Of a stretch of 64,000 bases of DNA, positions 44,718-53,919 are shown one piece after another. Numbering within the stretch: position 1 is the stretch's first letter; each line of letters opens with the position of its first letter. Below the pieces are notes generated by a model. The model searched no databases. It was not told the origin of the DNA and worked only from the letters and a program-made list of their open reading frames with translations. The translations under genes were made by a program, and so were the position numbers. This DNA is from CAWKGV01 sp963849305 (GTDB lineage: Bacteria; Pseudomonadota; Alphaproteobacteria; Acetobacterales; Acetobacteraceae): assembly GCA_963849305.1 (NCBI GenBank), contig CAWKGV010000005.1:124001-188000 (forward strand), read 5' to 3'.

Positions 44718-45758
44718 GTGCCGCATCCCTCGACCTGGCTAAAGGTTCTCCCGCAGGGGCTCTACTGCGAGCCCGGCGGCTTCTTCATCGACCCGACCCG
44801 CCCCGTCGATCGGGCGGTGGTCACGCACGCCCATTCCGACCACGCCCGCCCCGGCCACCGGTACGTGTTGGCGAGCCCCGACACGCTGGCGCTGATGCGC
44901 GCCCGGCTGGCCGAGGGCGCGGGCGAGAGCGCGCAGCCGCTCGGCTGGGGCGAGGCGGTAACGGTCGGCGGCGTGCGGCTCTGGCTGGAGCCCGCCGGGC
45001 ACGTGCTCGGCAGCGCCCAAGTGGCGATGGAGTATCGGGGGTGCCGCGCCGTCGTCAGCGGCGACTACAAGCGCGCGCCCGATCCGACCTGCGCCGCCTT
45101 CGCGCCGGTGCGCTGCGACGTGTTCGTGACCGAGGCCACATTCGGGCTGCCGGTGTTCCGCCATCCCCCTCCCATGCACGAGATCGCCCGCCTGCTGTCG
45201 AGCGTGGCTTTGTTCCCCGAGCGGACGCATTTGGTCGGCTGCTACGCGCTCGGGAAATGCCAGCGGCTGATCGCGTTGCTGCGCGCGGCGGGATGGGACC
45301 GGCCGATCTGGCTGCACGGCGCGCTGGCGCCGCTCTGCCAGGTGTACGAGGCGCGCGGCGTGCGGCTCGGCGAGCTTCGACCGGCCACCGGGGCGGCCAA
45401 GGCCGACCTCGCGGGAGCGATCGTGCTGGCCCCGCCCGGTGCGGCCGGCGAACGCTGGGCGCGCCGGCTTGCCGACCCGGTGGCCGCCCTCGCCTCGGGT
45501 TGGATGCGGGTGCGCCAGCGGGCCAAGTCGCGCGGGATCGAGCTGCCCCTTGTGATCTCCGACCACGCCGATTGGGACGAGCTGAACACGACCATTGACG
45601 AGGTTCAGGCCCCGGAGATCTGGGTCACACACGGGCGGGAGGAGGCGCTGATTCACGCCGCCGGCCAGCGCGGGATCAAGGGCCGCGCGCTGCGGCTGCT
45701 CGGCTATGACGAAGAGGGCGAGGGAGAGACCGTCGCCGCGGCGCCCGCGCCTGACTAG
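44718..45758 (+). CDS. ligase-associated DNA exonuclease (metallo-beta-lactamase fold)
   Basis: GTG at 44718 starts a 346-residue protein. The metal motif 'VTHAHSDHARPG' is near residues 35-46, then 'EPAGHVLGSAQV', 'AVVSGDYKRAPDPT' and 'VTEATFGLP'. The beta-CASP-like C-terminal part has 'PLVISDHADWDELN' and 'EIWVTHGREEAL'. This matches the ligase-associated exonucleases usually next to an ATP-dependent DNA ligase and an Lhr-type helicase; neither is next to it here. It probably processes DNA or RNA ends in repair. Confidence 0.9.
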   Translation: MPHPSTWLKVLPQGLYCEPGGFFIDPTRPVDRAVVTHAHSDHARPGHRYVLASPDTLALMRARLAEGAGESAQPLGWGEAVTVGGVRLWLEPAGHVLGSAQVAMEYRGCRAVVSGDYKRAPDPTCAAFAPVRCDVFVTEATFGLPVFRHPPPMHEIARLLSSVALFPERTHLVGCYALGKCQRLIALLRAAGWDRPIWLHGALAPLCQVYEARGVRLGELRPATGAAKADLAGAIVLAPPGAAGERWARRLADPVAALASGWMRVRQRAKSRGIELPLVISDHADWDELNTTIDEVQAPEIWVTHGREEALIHAAGQRGIKGRALRLLGYDEEGEGETVAAAPAPD

Positions 45759-46020
45759 ACCTCAGCAGCTCCGCGTCACGTGCGGGTTCACTGGATTCCG
45801 GTTCAAGGCAATCCGTTGCATCTCATCGCGGCCGCAACCGAAAGACTCGCCGACGGCGCGGTGATCGCGACGCCTGCGCAGTTGCCACGATCACGTTCCG
45901 CTGAACTGCCGCTTATGACTCCGATACGGGATCGATTCTCCTTTCATTGCGACTAAATCGCGCGTATCGGGCCGATTTCTGTCCAAGATCAAGTCCGCGA
46001 AGTTGCAACGGAGTCCCCCA
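45759..46020. other. intergenic region
   Basis: About 260 bases, more AT-rich than its flanks, without a gene I can support. The promoter and the GGAG ribosome site of the small membrane protein at 46021 lie at its right end. Confidence 0.35.
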
Positions 46021-46200
46021 ATGCTCACTCTGCTCATCCTTGTCGTCCTTATCCTCCTGCTGTTCGGGGGTGGAGGTTACTATGGCTACCGCAGAGACTA
46101 TTACGGTCCATCAGGCGTCGGCATCGTCGGGGTAATCTTGATTGTGCTTCTGCTGTTGGTGGTCGTCGGCGGGCCGGGCTGGGGCTGGTATCATTACTGA
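46021..46200 (+). CDS. 59-residue small membrane protein (DUF3309-like)
   Basis: ATG at 46021 follows GGAGTCCCCCA. The product has two hydrophobic helices (residues 2-17 'LTLLILVVLILLLFGG' and 33-50 'GVGIVGVILIVLLLLVVV') joined by 'GYYGYRRDYYGPS', and ends in 'GWGWYHY'. This layout is typical of small inner-membrane proteins of the DUF3309 kind, widespread and uncharacterised in proteobacteria. The family name is from recall. Confidence 0.65.
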   Translation: MLTLLILVVLILLLFGGGGYYGYRRDYYGPSGVGIVGVILIVLLLLVVVGGPGWGWYHY

Positions 46201-46301
46201 ACCAGGGCGCGCCGATGTCGCGTGCTTCGTCCCAGCTTGCCGCCCCTGGCCCGAGGTGACAGAACTCCAGCCAACCAACGCCACCTCGCGACAGGCCAAC
46301 C

Positions 46302-47843
46302 ATGCCGGACGCCGGACCGCGCCCGCCGGAGCCGATCTCGCTCGGCCCGGCAGGCGCCGGGCACGCGCCCGCGCCCCGCCGGTCGCTGGTCCTCGCCGCC
46401 TGTCTGATGGCGACCTTCATGGCCGCGGTCGAGAGCACCATCGTTGCCACCGCGATGCCCACCATCGTCGCCGATCTTGGCGGCTTCGAGCTGTTCTCCT
46501 GGGTGTTCACCATCTATCTGCTCACCCAGGCGGTCAGCATCCCGCTCTATGGCCGGCTCGCCGATCTTTACGGCCGCAAGCCGGTGTTCTTCGCCGGCGC
46601 CGGTCTGTTCCTGGTCGGCTCGACGCTCTCGGGTTTCGCTTGGGGTATGGTACCCCTGATCCTGTTCCGCGCGCTCCAAGGATTCGGTGCCGGCGCGATC
46701 ATGCCGATCGCCGCCACCATCCTGGGCGACATCTACAGCCCGACCGAGCGCGCCCACATCCAGGGCTTGGTTTCCAGCGTGTTCGGCGTCTCCGCCGTCA
46801 TCGGCCCATCGCTGGGCGCCTTCATCGTCGAGGACGTGGACTGGCCGGTGGTGTTTTGGGTGAACCTGCCGATCGGGGCGGCCGCGATCGCCATGCTGGC
46901 CGCCTTCCTGCGAGAAGATGTCGAGCACCGGTCGCACCGGCTCGACATCGCCGGCTCGGGCCTGATGTTCGTTGCGATCGGCGCCTTCGTGCTGGTGCTG
47001 GTCCAGGGCGCCAGCCTGCCGCGCGCGGCCTGGCTACCCGCCGCGGCTGTAGGAGTCACGGCGACGGTTCTGCTGGCCCTGCACGAGCGCACCACGCCCG
47101 AGCCGATGCTGCCGGTGGAGTTATGGCGCAGCCGCGTCATCCTACTGGGCAGCCTCGGCGGAGGCGCGGCGGGGGCGGTGATGATGGGCGTGGCCGCCTT
47201 CCTGCCGGCCTATGTCCAGGGCGCGATGGGCCGGGACGCCACCGCCGGGGGCCTGGTGCTCGGCGCCATGTCGGTGAGCTGGGCATTCGCCTCCATTGCG
47301 GCCGGCCCCATAATGCTGCGCGGCACCTACCGTCTCACCGCTGTGCTCGGTGGGCTGGCGCTGGTCGCGGGCTGCGCGATCCTGCTGGCGCTCACCCCGG
47401 CGCGCGGGCCGCTCTGGGCCGGCGCCGGCTCGCTGGTCATCGGAATCGGCATGGGTCTCTGCAACACCACCTTCATCGTTTCCATCCAGGCGGCGGTGCC
47501 ATGGGGTCAGCGGGGCGCGGCCACCTCGTCCAGCATGTTCCTCCGTTTCGTGGGCCAGGCGCTCGGGGCGGCGGGATGCGGCGCGGTGCTGAACGCCACC
47601 ATGCTGGCCACCGATCCGGCCGCCGAACACGTCGTCGATCGCCTGCTCGACCCGGCGCTGCGCGCCAGCATCAGCGCCGCCGAGACGGCGCACCTCACTG
47701 GACTGATCGCCCGCTCGCTGCACAACGCCTATCTACTCGCGGCTGCCTTCGCCATCGTCGCTTTGGCGCTCGCGGCCGCGTTGCCCGCCCGCCTCAGCCC
47801 GGCGCATCAACAGGCGGGCGCCCGGGTCGGGGGCAAGACATGA
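46302..47843 (+). CDS. MFS drug:H+ antiporter, DHA2/EmrB-QacA type
   Basis: The 513-residue protein has 14 predicted helices. Motif A is 'GRLADLYGRKPVFF', motif C-like is 'SSVFGVSAVIGPSLGAFIVEDVDWPVVFWVNLPIG', and the N-terminus 'FMAAVESTIVATAMPTI' is the DHA2 signature. It would export hydrophobic compounds or siderophore-like molecules across the inner membrane. No HlyD partner is adjacent, so it may act alone. Its TGA overlaps the ATG of the PIG-L gene (47840-47843), implying co-translation. Confidence 0.92.
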   Translation: MPDAGPRPPEPISLGPAGAGHAPAPRRSLVLAACLMATFMAAVESTIVATAMPTIVADLGGFELFSWVFTIYLLTQAVSIPLYGRLADLYGRKPVFFAGAGLFLVGSTLSGFAWGMVPLILFRALQGFGAGAIMPIAATILGDIYSPTERAHIQGLVSSVFGVSAVIGPSLGAFIVEDVDWPVVFWVNLPIGAAAIAMLAAFLREDVEHRSHRLDIAGSGLMFVAIGAFVLVLVQGASLPRAAWLPAAAVGVTATVLLALHERTTPEPMLPVELWRSRVILLGSLGGGAAGAVMMGVAAFLPAYVQGAMGRDATAGGLVLGAMSVSWAFASIAAGPIMLRGTYRLTAVLGGLALVAGCAILLALTPARGPLWAGAGSLVIGIGMGLCNTTFIVSIQAAVPWGQRGAATSSSMFLRFVGQALGAAGCGAVLNATMLATDPAAEHVVDRLLDPALRASISAAETAHLTGLIARSLHNAYLLAAAFAIVALALAAALPARLSPAHQQAGARVGGKT

Positions 47844-48723
47844 AGGCGAGCCGTCAAACAATCCCTACCGACCCTGGGTGGAGGGTTTCGTCGCGGCACT
47901 CCGCGAAGGCGCGGCGCTGGACGCGACCGGGCTCGCTCCGCCCGCCCGCGAGCCGGTCGCGATCGGAGCGCCGAAGGTGCTGATCTTCGCGCCGCACCCT
48001 GATGACGAGGTGATCATCGGCGGGCTGCCGTTGCGGCTCTCGCGCGAGCAACGGTGCGACGTGGTGAACGTCGCCGTCACCCTCGGCAGCCGACCGGAGC
48101 GGCGGACCGGGCGCTGGCGGGAACTCAGGGCTGCCTGCGACTACATTGGATTTCGTCTACTCGCGCCTGCCCCGAACGGGCTCGAAGGCATCAACCTGCG
48201 GGCCCGCGCGCAACAGCCCGGGCAATGGCGCGCTTCGGTCGAGGCGGTCGCCGCGATCATCGGGGCGGAGCGGCCGTCGATCGTGTTCCTTCCGCACGCC
48301 GACGACCGGAACCGGACGCATGTCGGCACCCACCAACTTGTCGTCGAGGCGATGCGCGAGCACGCCGGTCTCACCTGCCTTGTGGTTGAGACCGAATTCT
48401 GGGCCGCGATGGGCGCGCCTAACCTGATGGTGGAGTCGACGCCAGCCGATGTCGCCGACCTGGTGGCGGCGCTGTCGCTCCATGCCGGCGAGATCGCCCG
48501 CAACCCCTATCATCTGCGCCTGCCGGCATGGATGATGGACAACGTGCGCCGGGGGGCTGAGCTGGTCGGCGGCCAGGGCGCGACAGCACCGCGCTTCACC
48601 TTCGCGACGCTCTATAGGCTGCGCGGATGGGCCGATCGCGGATGGCGCGAAGCTTTGGAGCGCGGCCGGATCGTTTCCGCCAAGGACGGTTTGAGCGAGC
48701 TATTTCCTCCGCCGGCTCGCTGA
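47840..48723 (+). CDS. PIG-L family deacetylase, N-terminus interrupted by one-base frameshift
   Basis: The expected start is ATG 47840, overlapping the MFS stop (ATGA), and reads MKASRQTIPTDP. The conserved body ('VEGFVAALREGAALDATGL') begins one frame over after a missing base near 47873-47877; in the sequence as given only GTG 47878 can start the body (281 residues). The metal-binding motif is 'IFAPHPDDEVIIGG', then 'VAVTLGSRPERRTGRW' and 'FLPHADDRNRTHVGTHQLV'. PIG-L enzymes remove N-acetyl groups from GlcNAc-like sugars. Co-location with an exporter suggests linked handling of one compound. Confidence 0.8.
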
Positions 48724-49239
48724 TCAGTTTTGGCCGCTTGCGCCACCCCAGATCCATACCAGTGGGCCGCCATCACCCCCGACCGGGTCGGCCCCCGGCA
48801 CCGGCACGGCCGCAACGTTGCGCCGCACCAGCTCGATCTCCCCGGGCTGCCCACGCCGCGTATCAAGCCCATCCTGTGCCCCTTGCGGGTAGGCGCCGAC
48901 GATCAGCAAGTCGGCCGAGGCGCCTTGGTTGCAATGTCCGACACCGGCGGGCAGCACCGCGACATCCCCGGCTCGCAACTCCAAGACGCGGCCGGATGGC
49001 CCGCCGAACAGCACGCGCGCTTGGCCGCGTGCCACCGCCAGGGCCTCGTGGGCGGTGCTGTGGAAATGATGGAACGGATGCACCCCGTCGCGCCAGGCCG
49101 GCGGCCAGCGATGGGCCGCGAACAGCCGCTCGATCTCGGTCGCGTCCGCTGGCATCGCTTGGCGATAGACGAGCAGCGGGAGCGCCGAGTTCGGGATCGC
49201 GCCGTCGTCGGCGAAGGTGAAGGTCTCCGGCTCGGTCAT
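48724..49239 (-). CDS. cupin-domain protein
   Basis: ATG at 49239 gives 171 residues. A single cupin barrel is indicated by 'GVHPFHHFHSTAHEALAVARGQARVLFGG' (His metal ligands) and 'LRAGDVAVLPAGVGHCNQGASADLLIVGAYP'. It is a cytosolic metal-binding barrel protein, possibly an isomerase or dioxygenase; the reaction is unknown. It is convergent with the PIG-L gene: the stop codons abut at 48723/48724. Confidence 0.85.
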   Translation of the reverse strand: MTEPETFTFADDGAIPNSALPLLVYRQAMPADATEIERLFAAHRWPPAWRDGVHPFHHFHSTAHEALAVARGQARVLFGGPSGRVLELRAGDVAVLPAGVGHCNQGASADLLIVGAYPQGAQDGLDTRRGQPGEIELVRRNVAAVPVPGADPVGGDGGPLVWIWGGASGQN

Positions 49240-49359
49240 TCGGGAATCTCCTCGCAAGGTCAGGCCAGATGCGCGCGAGTTAACGATTTCGAAACACCTA
49301 TATGACGATACAGAGTCTCGGGAAATGGGAAAACCCGGCATAGATCGAGGCTGGTGAGC

Positions 49360-49587
49360 ATGAGCGAAGTCCTTTCACGCCCGAAGTTGACGCCTGCCCG
49401 GCTGGTTGTGGAGGTTGCGGAGGTGTGGTCCGAACGCGCCGCACCGAACCCGCACCCGCAACAGCTCGATTATGCGGACGGCTGGGACCACCCATCCGGG
49501 GCCATGCGCGGCATTCTGCTGGGATTGGTTCTGTCTGCGTTCCTCTGGGCCTTGATCGGGGCTTTCGTCCGCTGGGTCATCTTCTAG
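49360..49587 (+). CDS. 75-residue hypothetical protein with C-terminal membrane helix
   Basis: ATG at 49360 (MSEVLSRPKLTPARLVVEV) opens 75 codons. Residues 51-72 ('IRGILLGLVLSAFLWALIGAF'-like, from 49505 on) form one membrane helix at the C-terminus; the rest is soluble. No family is recognised. The single-helix tail suggests a membrane-anchored small protein. Confidence 0.5.
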   Translation: MSEVLSRPKLTPARLVVEVAEVWSERAAPNPHPQQLDYADGWDHPSGAMRGILLGLVLSAFLWALIGAFVRWVIF

Positions 49588-49615
49588 TCTAATCTAGCTG
49601 GCGCCAAAACGGTGC

Positions 49616-50680
49616 CTAAAGCCTCGCCATGACCTGGCGGGCGAAGTCCTCGGCCAGCCGCCACTTGCCATCCACGCCGGTCGCGAACATCAGCTCCTGC
49701 AAGCCGTCGCGCTCCAGCCCACCGATCCGCTCGACCAGCTCATCGGCCGTGCCGACCAGGCAAGTGTCACGGATCAGCTCCGCGTCGATCAGCTCCGCCT
49801 CGCCCGGATGCAGGCAAGTGTAGTGGAACTCGTGGGTGCGGAAATGCCGGTGCGCGGGCGGGGTCTTGGCGACCAAGGCGCAATACTTGTTCCATATCCG
49901 GCGCAGGAACAGTGGCGGATCGATGCCGCGCTCATGGACCTCATCGTAGAAGTAGTAGACGCTGGCCATCACGTTTGGGCCGATCAACGATTTGATCCGA
50001 TCGGAGTCGGCGGCCTCGCCCCGCTCCAGCAGCGCGATGCTGGTGAGCGCGCAGTTGCGGAAGCCAACTAGCTCGCGGTTGGCTCGGTTCGCCCCCTGCC
50101 GGACATGGCCCAGCGCCTCGGCGACCGGAACGCCACGCGGCGGGATGGCGAACACCAAGCCGTTGCCGTACTCGCCCGCGAGCGCCATGGCGCGCGGGCC
50201 GAAGCCTGAGACATAGAGCGGGATCTGGGGCTCCAAGCTCAGGTACTTGTGCTCGTGCATCAGCATCTTGATCGGGCGCGTGACACCGTTGAACGTGTAA
50301 TCGACTGTCTCCCCGCGCAGGAGCCCCGATAGAACGCGCAGATACTCGGAGTACTCGGTGATCCTCATCGGGCGCTGGCCCATGGTGCGCATCGCGGTGT
50401 TGCCGGTGCCGATGCCGAGGAACACGCGCCCCGGCGCCAGCCGATTCAGGGTCGCCATCGCGGCCGCCTGCACCGGCGGGATGCGCGTGCCGCAAATTGC
50501 CGTGCCGGGGCCGAGATGCAGTCGGCTGGTCTGCCGGGCCGCCAGCGCCAGCACCGCGTAGCAGTCGGAGTAGAGCATCTGGCTATCGGTCACCCAGACC
50601 GCGTGGTAGCCGAGTGTTTCGACGTGGTTGAAGAAACCAATCTCGTCCACGTTCGCCATCAGACAGATGCTGAATTTCAT
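49616..50680 (-). CDS. LLM-class flavin-dependent oxidoreductase
   Basis: ATG at 50680 gives 354 residues with the bacterial luciferase-like TIM barrel: 'GYHAVWVTDSQMLYSDCYAVLALAARQT', 'LHLGPGTAICGTRIPPVQAAAMATL', 'GRVFLGIGTGNTAMRTMG' and 'IPLYVSGFGPRAMALAGEYGNGLVF'. It would use FMN or F420 to oxidise an unknown substrate. It is divergent from rplM, with about 150 bases between starts that must hold the ribosomal promoter. Confidence 0.88.
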   Translation of the reverse strand: MKFSICLMANVDEIGFFNHVETLGYHAVWVTDSQMLYSDCYAVLALAARQTSRLHLGPGTAICGTRIPPVQAAAMATLNRLAPGRVFLGIGTGNTAMRTMGQRPMRITEYSEYLRVLSGLLRGETVDYTFNGVTRPIKMLMHEHKYLSLEPQIPLYVSGFGPRAMALAGEYGNGLVFAIPPRGVPVAEALGHVRQGANRANRELVGFRNCALTSIALLERGEAADSDRIKSLIGPNVMASVYYFYDEVHERGIDPPLFLRRIWNKYCALVAKTPPAHRHFRTHEFHYTCLHPGEAELIDAELIRDTCLVGTADELVERIGGLERDGLQELMFATGVDGKWRLAEDFARQVMARL

Positions 50681-50829
50681 TGGCGCCTCCCGTTCCAGGG
50701 CACCAGAATAAAGCCGTTGCGGCGGAAGCGCGCTATACTGCTTGTGGTATCCGCTTACCACATCCTGGAACCCTTGACCCCACGCGGCTTTCTCGCCATA
50801 AGCCGCCGCCTGTTTCGAGGATCGTGCTG

Positions 50830-51294
50830 ATGAAGACCACCCTCTCGCTGAAGCCCGCGGAGGTACGCAAGGATTGGGTGCTAATCGACGCCGAGGGCGT
50901 GGTGCTCGGCCGCCTTGCCGCGATCATCGCCACAAGGCTGCGTGGCAAGCACAAGCCGCAGTTCACCCCGCATGTCGATTGCGGCGACAATGTCGTGGTG
51001 GTGAACGCGCGCAAGGTGCGGGTGACCGGCAACAAGCCGGCGCAGGCGATGTTCTACTGGCATACCGGCTATCCGGGCGGCATCAAGGGCCGCAGCATCC
51101 GCGAGCGGCTGGAGAGCAAGCATCCCGAGCGCGTGCTGCACAAGGCCGTGGAGCGCATGATCACCCGCGGCCCGTTGCAGCGCCGGCAGATGAAGCATCT
51201 CTACATCTATGCCGGCGCGGAGCATCCTCATGATGGCCAGCAGCCGCGCAGCCTCGATGTCGCGGCGATGAACCCGAAGAACAAGAGGGGCTGA
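50830..51294 (+). CDS. rplM: 50S ribosomal protein L13
   Basis: The 154-residue protein starts MKTTLSLKPAEVRKDWVLID; 'VLGRLAAIIATRLRGKHKP', 'VVVNARKVRVTGNK' and 'YIYAGAEHPHDGQQP' are L13 landmarks. It is an early-assembly large-subunit protein. rpsI follows after 5 bases, as in nearly all bacteria. Confidence 0.97.
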   Translation: MKTTLSLKPAEVRKDWVLIDAEGVVLGRLAAIIATRLRGKHKPQFTPHVDCGDNVVVVNARKVRVTGNKPAQAMFYWHTGYPGGIKGRSIRERLESKHPERVLHKAVERMITRGPLQRRQMKHLYIYAGAEHPHDGQQPRSLDVAAMNPKNKRG

Positions 51295-51299
51295 GACGC

Positions 51300-51809
51300 A
51301 TGTCCGGAACTCAGCAAACGCGCACGCTCGCCGACCTCAAGGATTTGGTTGCCGCGACGACAACCACCACGGCGGGCACGGTGCCGAGCGACCAACCTCA
51401 GCGCGAGCCGAAGCGGGACTCGCTCGGCCGTTCCTATGCCACCGGCCGGCGCAAGAACGCGGTGGCGCGCGTTTGGGTCAAGCCGGGCAAGGGCGAGATC
51501 ACGGTCAACGGCAGGAAAGCGGCGGTCTATTTCGCCCGCCCGGTGCTGCGCATGTTGATCACCCAGCCGTTCCTGGTGGCTGATCGCTACAACCAGTTCG
51601 ATGTGTTCTGTACCGTGACCGGGGGCGGGCTCTCCGGCCAAGCCGGGGCGGTGCGACACGGGATCAGCCGCGCGCTGACCAATTACGAACCGGACCTGCG
51701 GGGCATCCTGAAGGTGGCCGGATTCCTGACCCGCGACCCGCGCGTGGTCGAGCGCAAGAAATACGGCAAGGCGAAGGCCCGGCGCAGCTTTCAATTCAGC
51801 AAACGCTGA
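51300..51809 (+). CDS. rpsI: 30S ribosomal protein S9
   Basis: The 169-residue protein has the S9 core 'SYATGRRKNAVARVWVKPGKG' and the C-terminal tail 'VERKKYGKAKARRSFQFSKR' that reaches the P-site tRNA. An N-terminal extension of about 40 residues ('TTTTTAGTVPSDQPQREPKRD') is longer than in E. coli, as is common in alphaproteobacteria. It is co-transcribed with rplM. Confidence 0.97.
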   Translation: MSGTQQTRTLADLKDLVAATTTTTAGTVPSDQPQREPKRDSLGRSYATGRRKNAVARVWVKPGKGEITVNGRKAAVYFARPVLRMLITQPFLVADRYNQFDVFCTVTGGGLSGQAGAVRHGISRALTNYEPDLRGILKVAGFLTRDPRVVERKKYGKAKARRSFQFSKR

Positions 51810-51941
51810 CGCATGGCGCGATGCGCGGCCGCCGGCCGCGCATTTGATGCAAGCTAAGTGCTGGACGTGCCGCGCGTTTGACGGCGCCCGACACGTCGTC
51901 CATGCTCTATCGCATCATTGCTTAAGGGTTGCGAGGCCGTC

Positions 51942-52217
51942 ATGCGCGTGATGTGGTTCCACCTCATGCCGTACACCAAACTGCCTGACCATTTTCGCGG
52001 CAAGAACCCGTCGGTTTGGGTGGACATCGACCCCACGCTGTTCAACCCGGTGCGAGCGCACCGCATGGACAATGATTTCAAGGACGAGTTGGAGTTCGTA
52101 GCGGCATCCGGGTTCGAAGCGGTCTGCGTCGCTCGGCAACTCGATCGCGCTGTACAACCCGCCGGTGCGCTGCCTTCGGAGGCGCGATTTCCCGCCCCGG
52201 CGCTGGCGGCGGAGTAG
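51942..52217 (+). pseudogene. remnant of an LLM-class oxidoreductase with internal deletion
   Basis: ATG at 51942 starts MRVMWFHLMPYTKLPDHF and continues to 'VDIDPTLFNPVRAHRMDND', 'FKDELEFVAASGFEAVCV', the usual N-terminus of one LLM-class group. It then jumps, in another frame, to 'LGNSIALYNPPVR', which belongs some 50-60 residues further on in such proteins. The rest of the barrel is missing and the frame ends just before argC. It is a decayed gene inserted between rpsI and argC. Confidence 0.7.
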
Positions 52218-52220
52218 GCT

Positions 52221-53180
52221 ATGGGCAATAGGCCGGTGGTGTTCATCGACGGCGAGGCCGGCACGACCGGCCTGGGCATTCGCGACCGGCTCGGCCGCAT
52301 TTCGGATGTGGAGCTGCGCAGCCTGCCGGCCGAGAGACGCAAGGACCAAGGTGCGCGCCGTGACGTTATGGCCGAGTCCGACCTCGTGGTGCTCTGCCTG
52401 CCCGATAACGCGGCCCGTGAGGCGGCGGCGCTCGCCGACGGCCTGGGCGCTGCCGCGCCGAAGCTGCTCGACGCGAGCACCGCGCACCGCGTCCATCCCG
52501 AGTGGGCCTACGGCTTCCCCGAGCTAACGCCGGACCAGGCCGAGCGCATCGCGGCGACACGCAAGGTGGCGAACCCGGGGTGCTATCCGACCGGGGCCAT
52601 CGCGCTGATCCGGCCGCTGGTCGATTCCGGGCTGCTGCCGTCCGATTATCCGGTGTGCATCAACGCGGTAAGCGGCTACTCGGGCGGCGGCCGAGCGATG
52701 ATTGAGGCACATGAAGGCGCGGGCGGCCCCGTTTTCGAGCTTTACGCGCTCGGGCTGGAGCACAAGCACGTGGCGGAGGCCGAGGCATATGGCGGCCTCA
52801 CGCGCCGGCCGATCTTCGTGCCCTCGGTCGGGCATTTCCGCCAGGGGATGCTGGTCTCGATCCCGCTGCATCTCGACACCTTGCCGAACCAGCCGGAGGG
52901 CCAGGATTTGCGAGAGGTGCTGGAGACGCGCTATGCCGGCTCGCCATACGTTCGCGTCGCCGCCGAAGCGGCTTCGGACAAGCTGGAGCCGGAGGCGCTG
53001 AACGGCACCGACCGGTTGGAGCTGTTCGTCTACGCCAACGAGCGGCGGCGCCAGGCGGTGCTGATCGCGCGGCTCGACAATCTGGGCAAGGGCGCTTCGG
53101 GAGCGGCGGTGCAGAACCTGTCGCTGATGCTCGGCATCACGCTGCCAGCGGAGGCGGACATGGAGGACGAGGATGACTGA
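52221..53180 (+). CDS. argC: N-acetyl-gamma-glutamyl-phosphate reductase (type 2)
   Basis: The 319-residue protein starts MGNRPVVFIDGEAGTTGLGI (Rossmann loop) and has the active-site cysteine in 'VANPGCYPTGAIALIRPL', then 'INAVSGYSGGGRAMIEAH' and 'PIFVPSVGHFRQGMLVSIPLHL'. It reduces N-acetylglutamyl phosphate in arginine synthesis. Length and motifs are of the shorter type 2 form. It follows rpsI, the usual alphaproteobacterial order, with a decayed gene between. It overlaps the next gene by 8 bases. Confidence 0.95.
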   Translation: MGNRPVVFIDGEAGTTGLGIRDRLGRISDVELRSLPAERRKDQGARRDVMAESDLVVLCLPDNAAREAAALADGLGAAAPKLLDASTAHRVHPEWAYGFPELTPDQAERIAATRKVANPGCYPTGAIALIRPLVDSGLLPSDYPVCINAVSGYSGGGRAMIEAHEGAGGPVFELYALGLEHKHVAEAEAYGGLTRRPIFVPSVGHFRQGMLVSIPLHLDTLPNQPEGQDLREVLETRYAGSPYVRVAAEAASDKLEPEALNGTDRLELFVYANERRRQAVLIARLDNLGKGASGAAVQNLSLMLGITLPAEADMEDEDD

Positions 53181-53748
53181 TGTGCAGCTCGGGCGCGCGG
53201 AGGCCCTCAACGGGGGCGGGCGTGGCCCGCTCTACGTGCTGGACGGCATCGCCCCGCGCGTTCACCCGAGCGCCTTCATCGCCCCCACGGCGGCCGTGAT
53301 CGGCGATGTCGAGATCGGCGCGGAATCGGGCGTGTGGTTCGGCTGCGTGGTGCGCGGCGACACCAACTTCATCCGCATCGGCGCGCGCACCAACGTCCAG
53401 GACGGCACCATCGTCCATGTCGATCACGCGACGTTTCCGACGATCATCGGCGATGATGTAACCATTGGCCACGCCGCCGTGGTCCACGCCTGCACGCTGA
53501 AGGACCGCGCCTTCGTCGGCATCGGCGCCACGGTGCTGGACGGCGCGGTGATCGAGGAAGGCGGGATGCTGGGCGCGTGCGGCCTGCTCACGCCCGGCAA
53601 GGTGATCGGCCGCTACGAGCTGTGGACCGGCAGCCCCGCCAGGCTCAAGCGCGTGATGGACGAGGACGAGCGGCGCAAGTTCGACCGCAACGCCGCCGAG
53701 TACCGGATGCTTGCCGCGCGCTATCGAACGGGGTTTATGCACAGTTAG
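53173..53748 (+). CDS. gamma-carbonic anhydrase family protein
   Basis: The 191-residue protein is a left-handed beta-helix of hexapeptide repeats ('AVIGDVEIGAESGVWFGCVVRGDTNFIRIG'-type, read in short turns). The three zinc histidines are recognisable in 'HVDHATFP' and 'VTIGHAAVVHACTLKD'. The C-terminal helix ends 'YRTGFMHS'. It is a trimeric enzyme or structural homologue; the CO2 hydration activity of this branch (YrdA/CaiE-like) is often low. It is translationally coupled to argC. Confidence 0.9.
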   Translation: MTDVQLGRAEALNGGGRGPLYVLDGIAPRVHPSAFIAPTAAVIGDVEIGAESGVWFGCVVRGDTNFIRIGARTNVQDGTIVHVDHATFPTIIGDDVTIGHAAVVHACTLKDRAFVGIGATVLDGAVIEEGGMLGACGLLTPGKVIGRYELWTGSPARLKRVMDEDERRKFDRNAAEYRMLAARYRTGFMHS

Positions 53749-53767
53749 ACAGACGGCCCTTAGTTCC

Positions 53768-53866
53768 GACCTCTCCTCGTCATGGTCGGCGAAGGCCGAC
53801 CATCTACGACTTCTTCGCCATGACGCCGAAGCAAGTCGTGGATCCTCGGCATTCGCCGAGGATGAC
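53768..53866. repeat. 99-bp dispersed palindromic element, copy B
   Basis: This is the same length and layout as copy A at 1294-1392. Hairpins are GGTCGGC/GCCGACC and CCTCGGC/GCCGAGG, both perfect here, plus an outer ACGACTT/AAGTCGT stem and GTCAT/ATGAC ends. It lies in the 171-base gap between the carbonic anhydrase gene and pepN and does not disturb either. Confidence 0.85.
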
Positions 53867-53919
53867 GGTGGGAGGCGGGAATCATCAACCCGCCAATTGC
53901 CTGCCTGTCCGGAGGCCAA

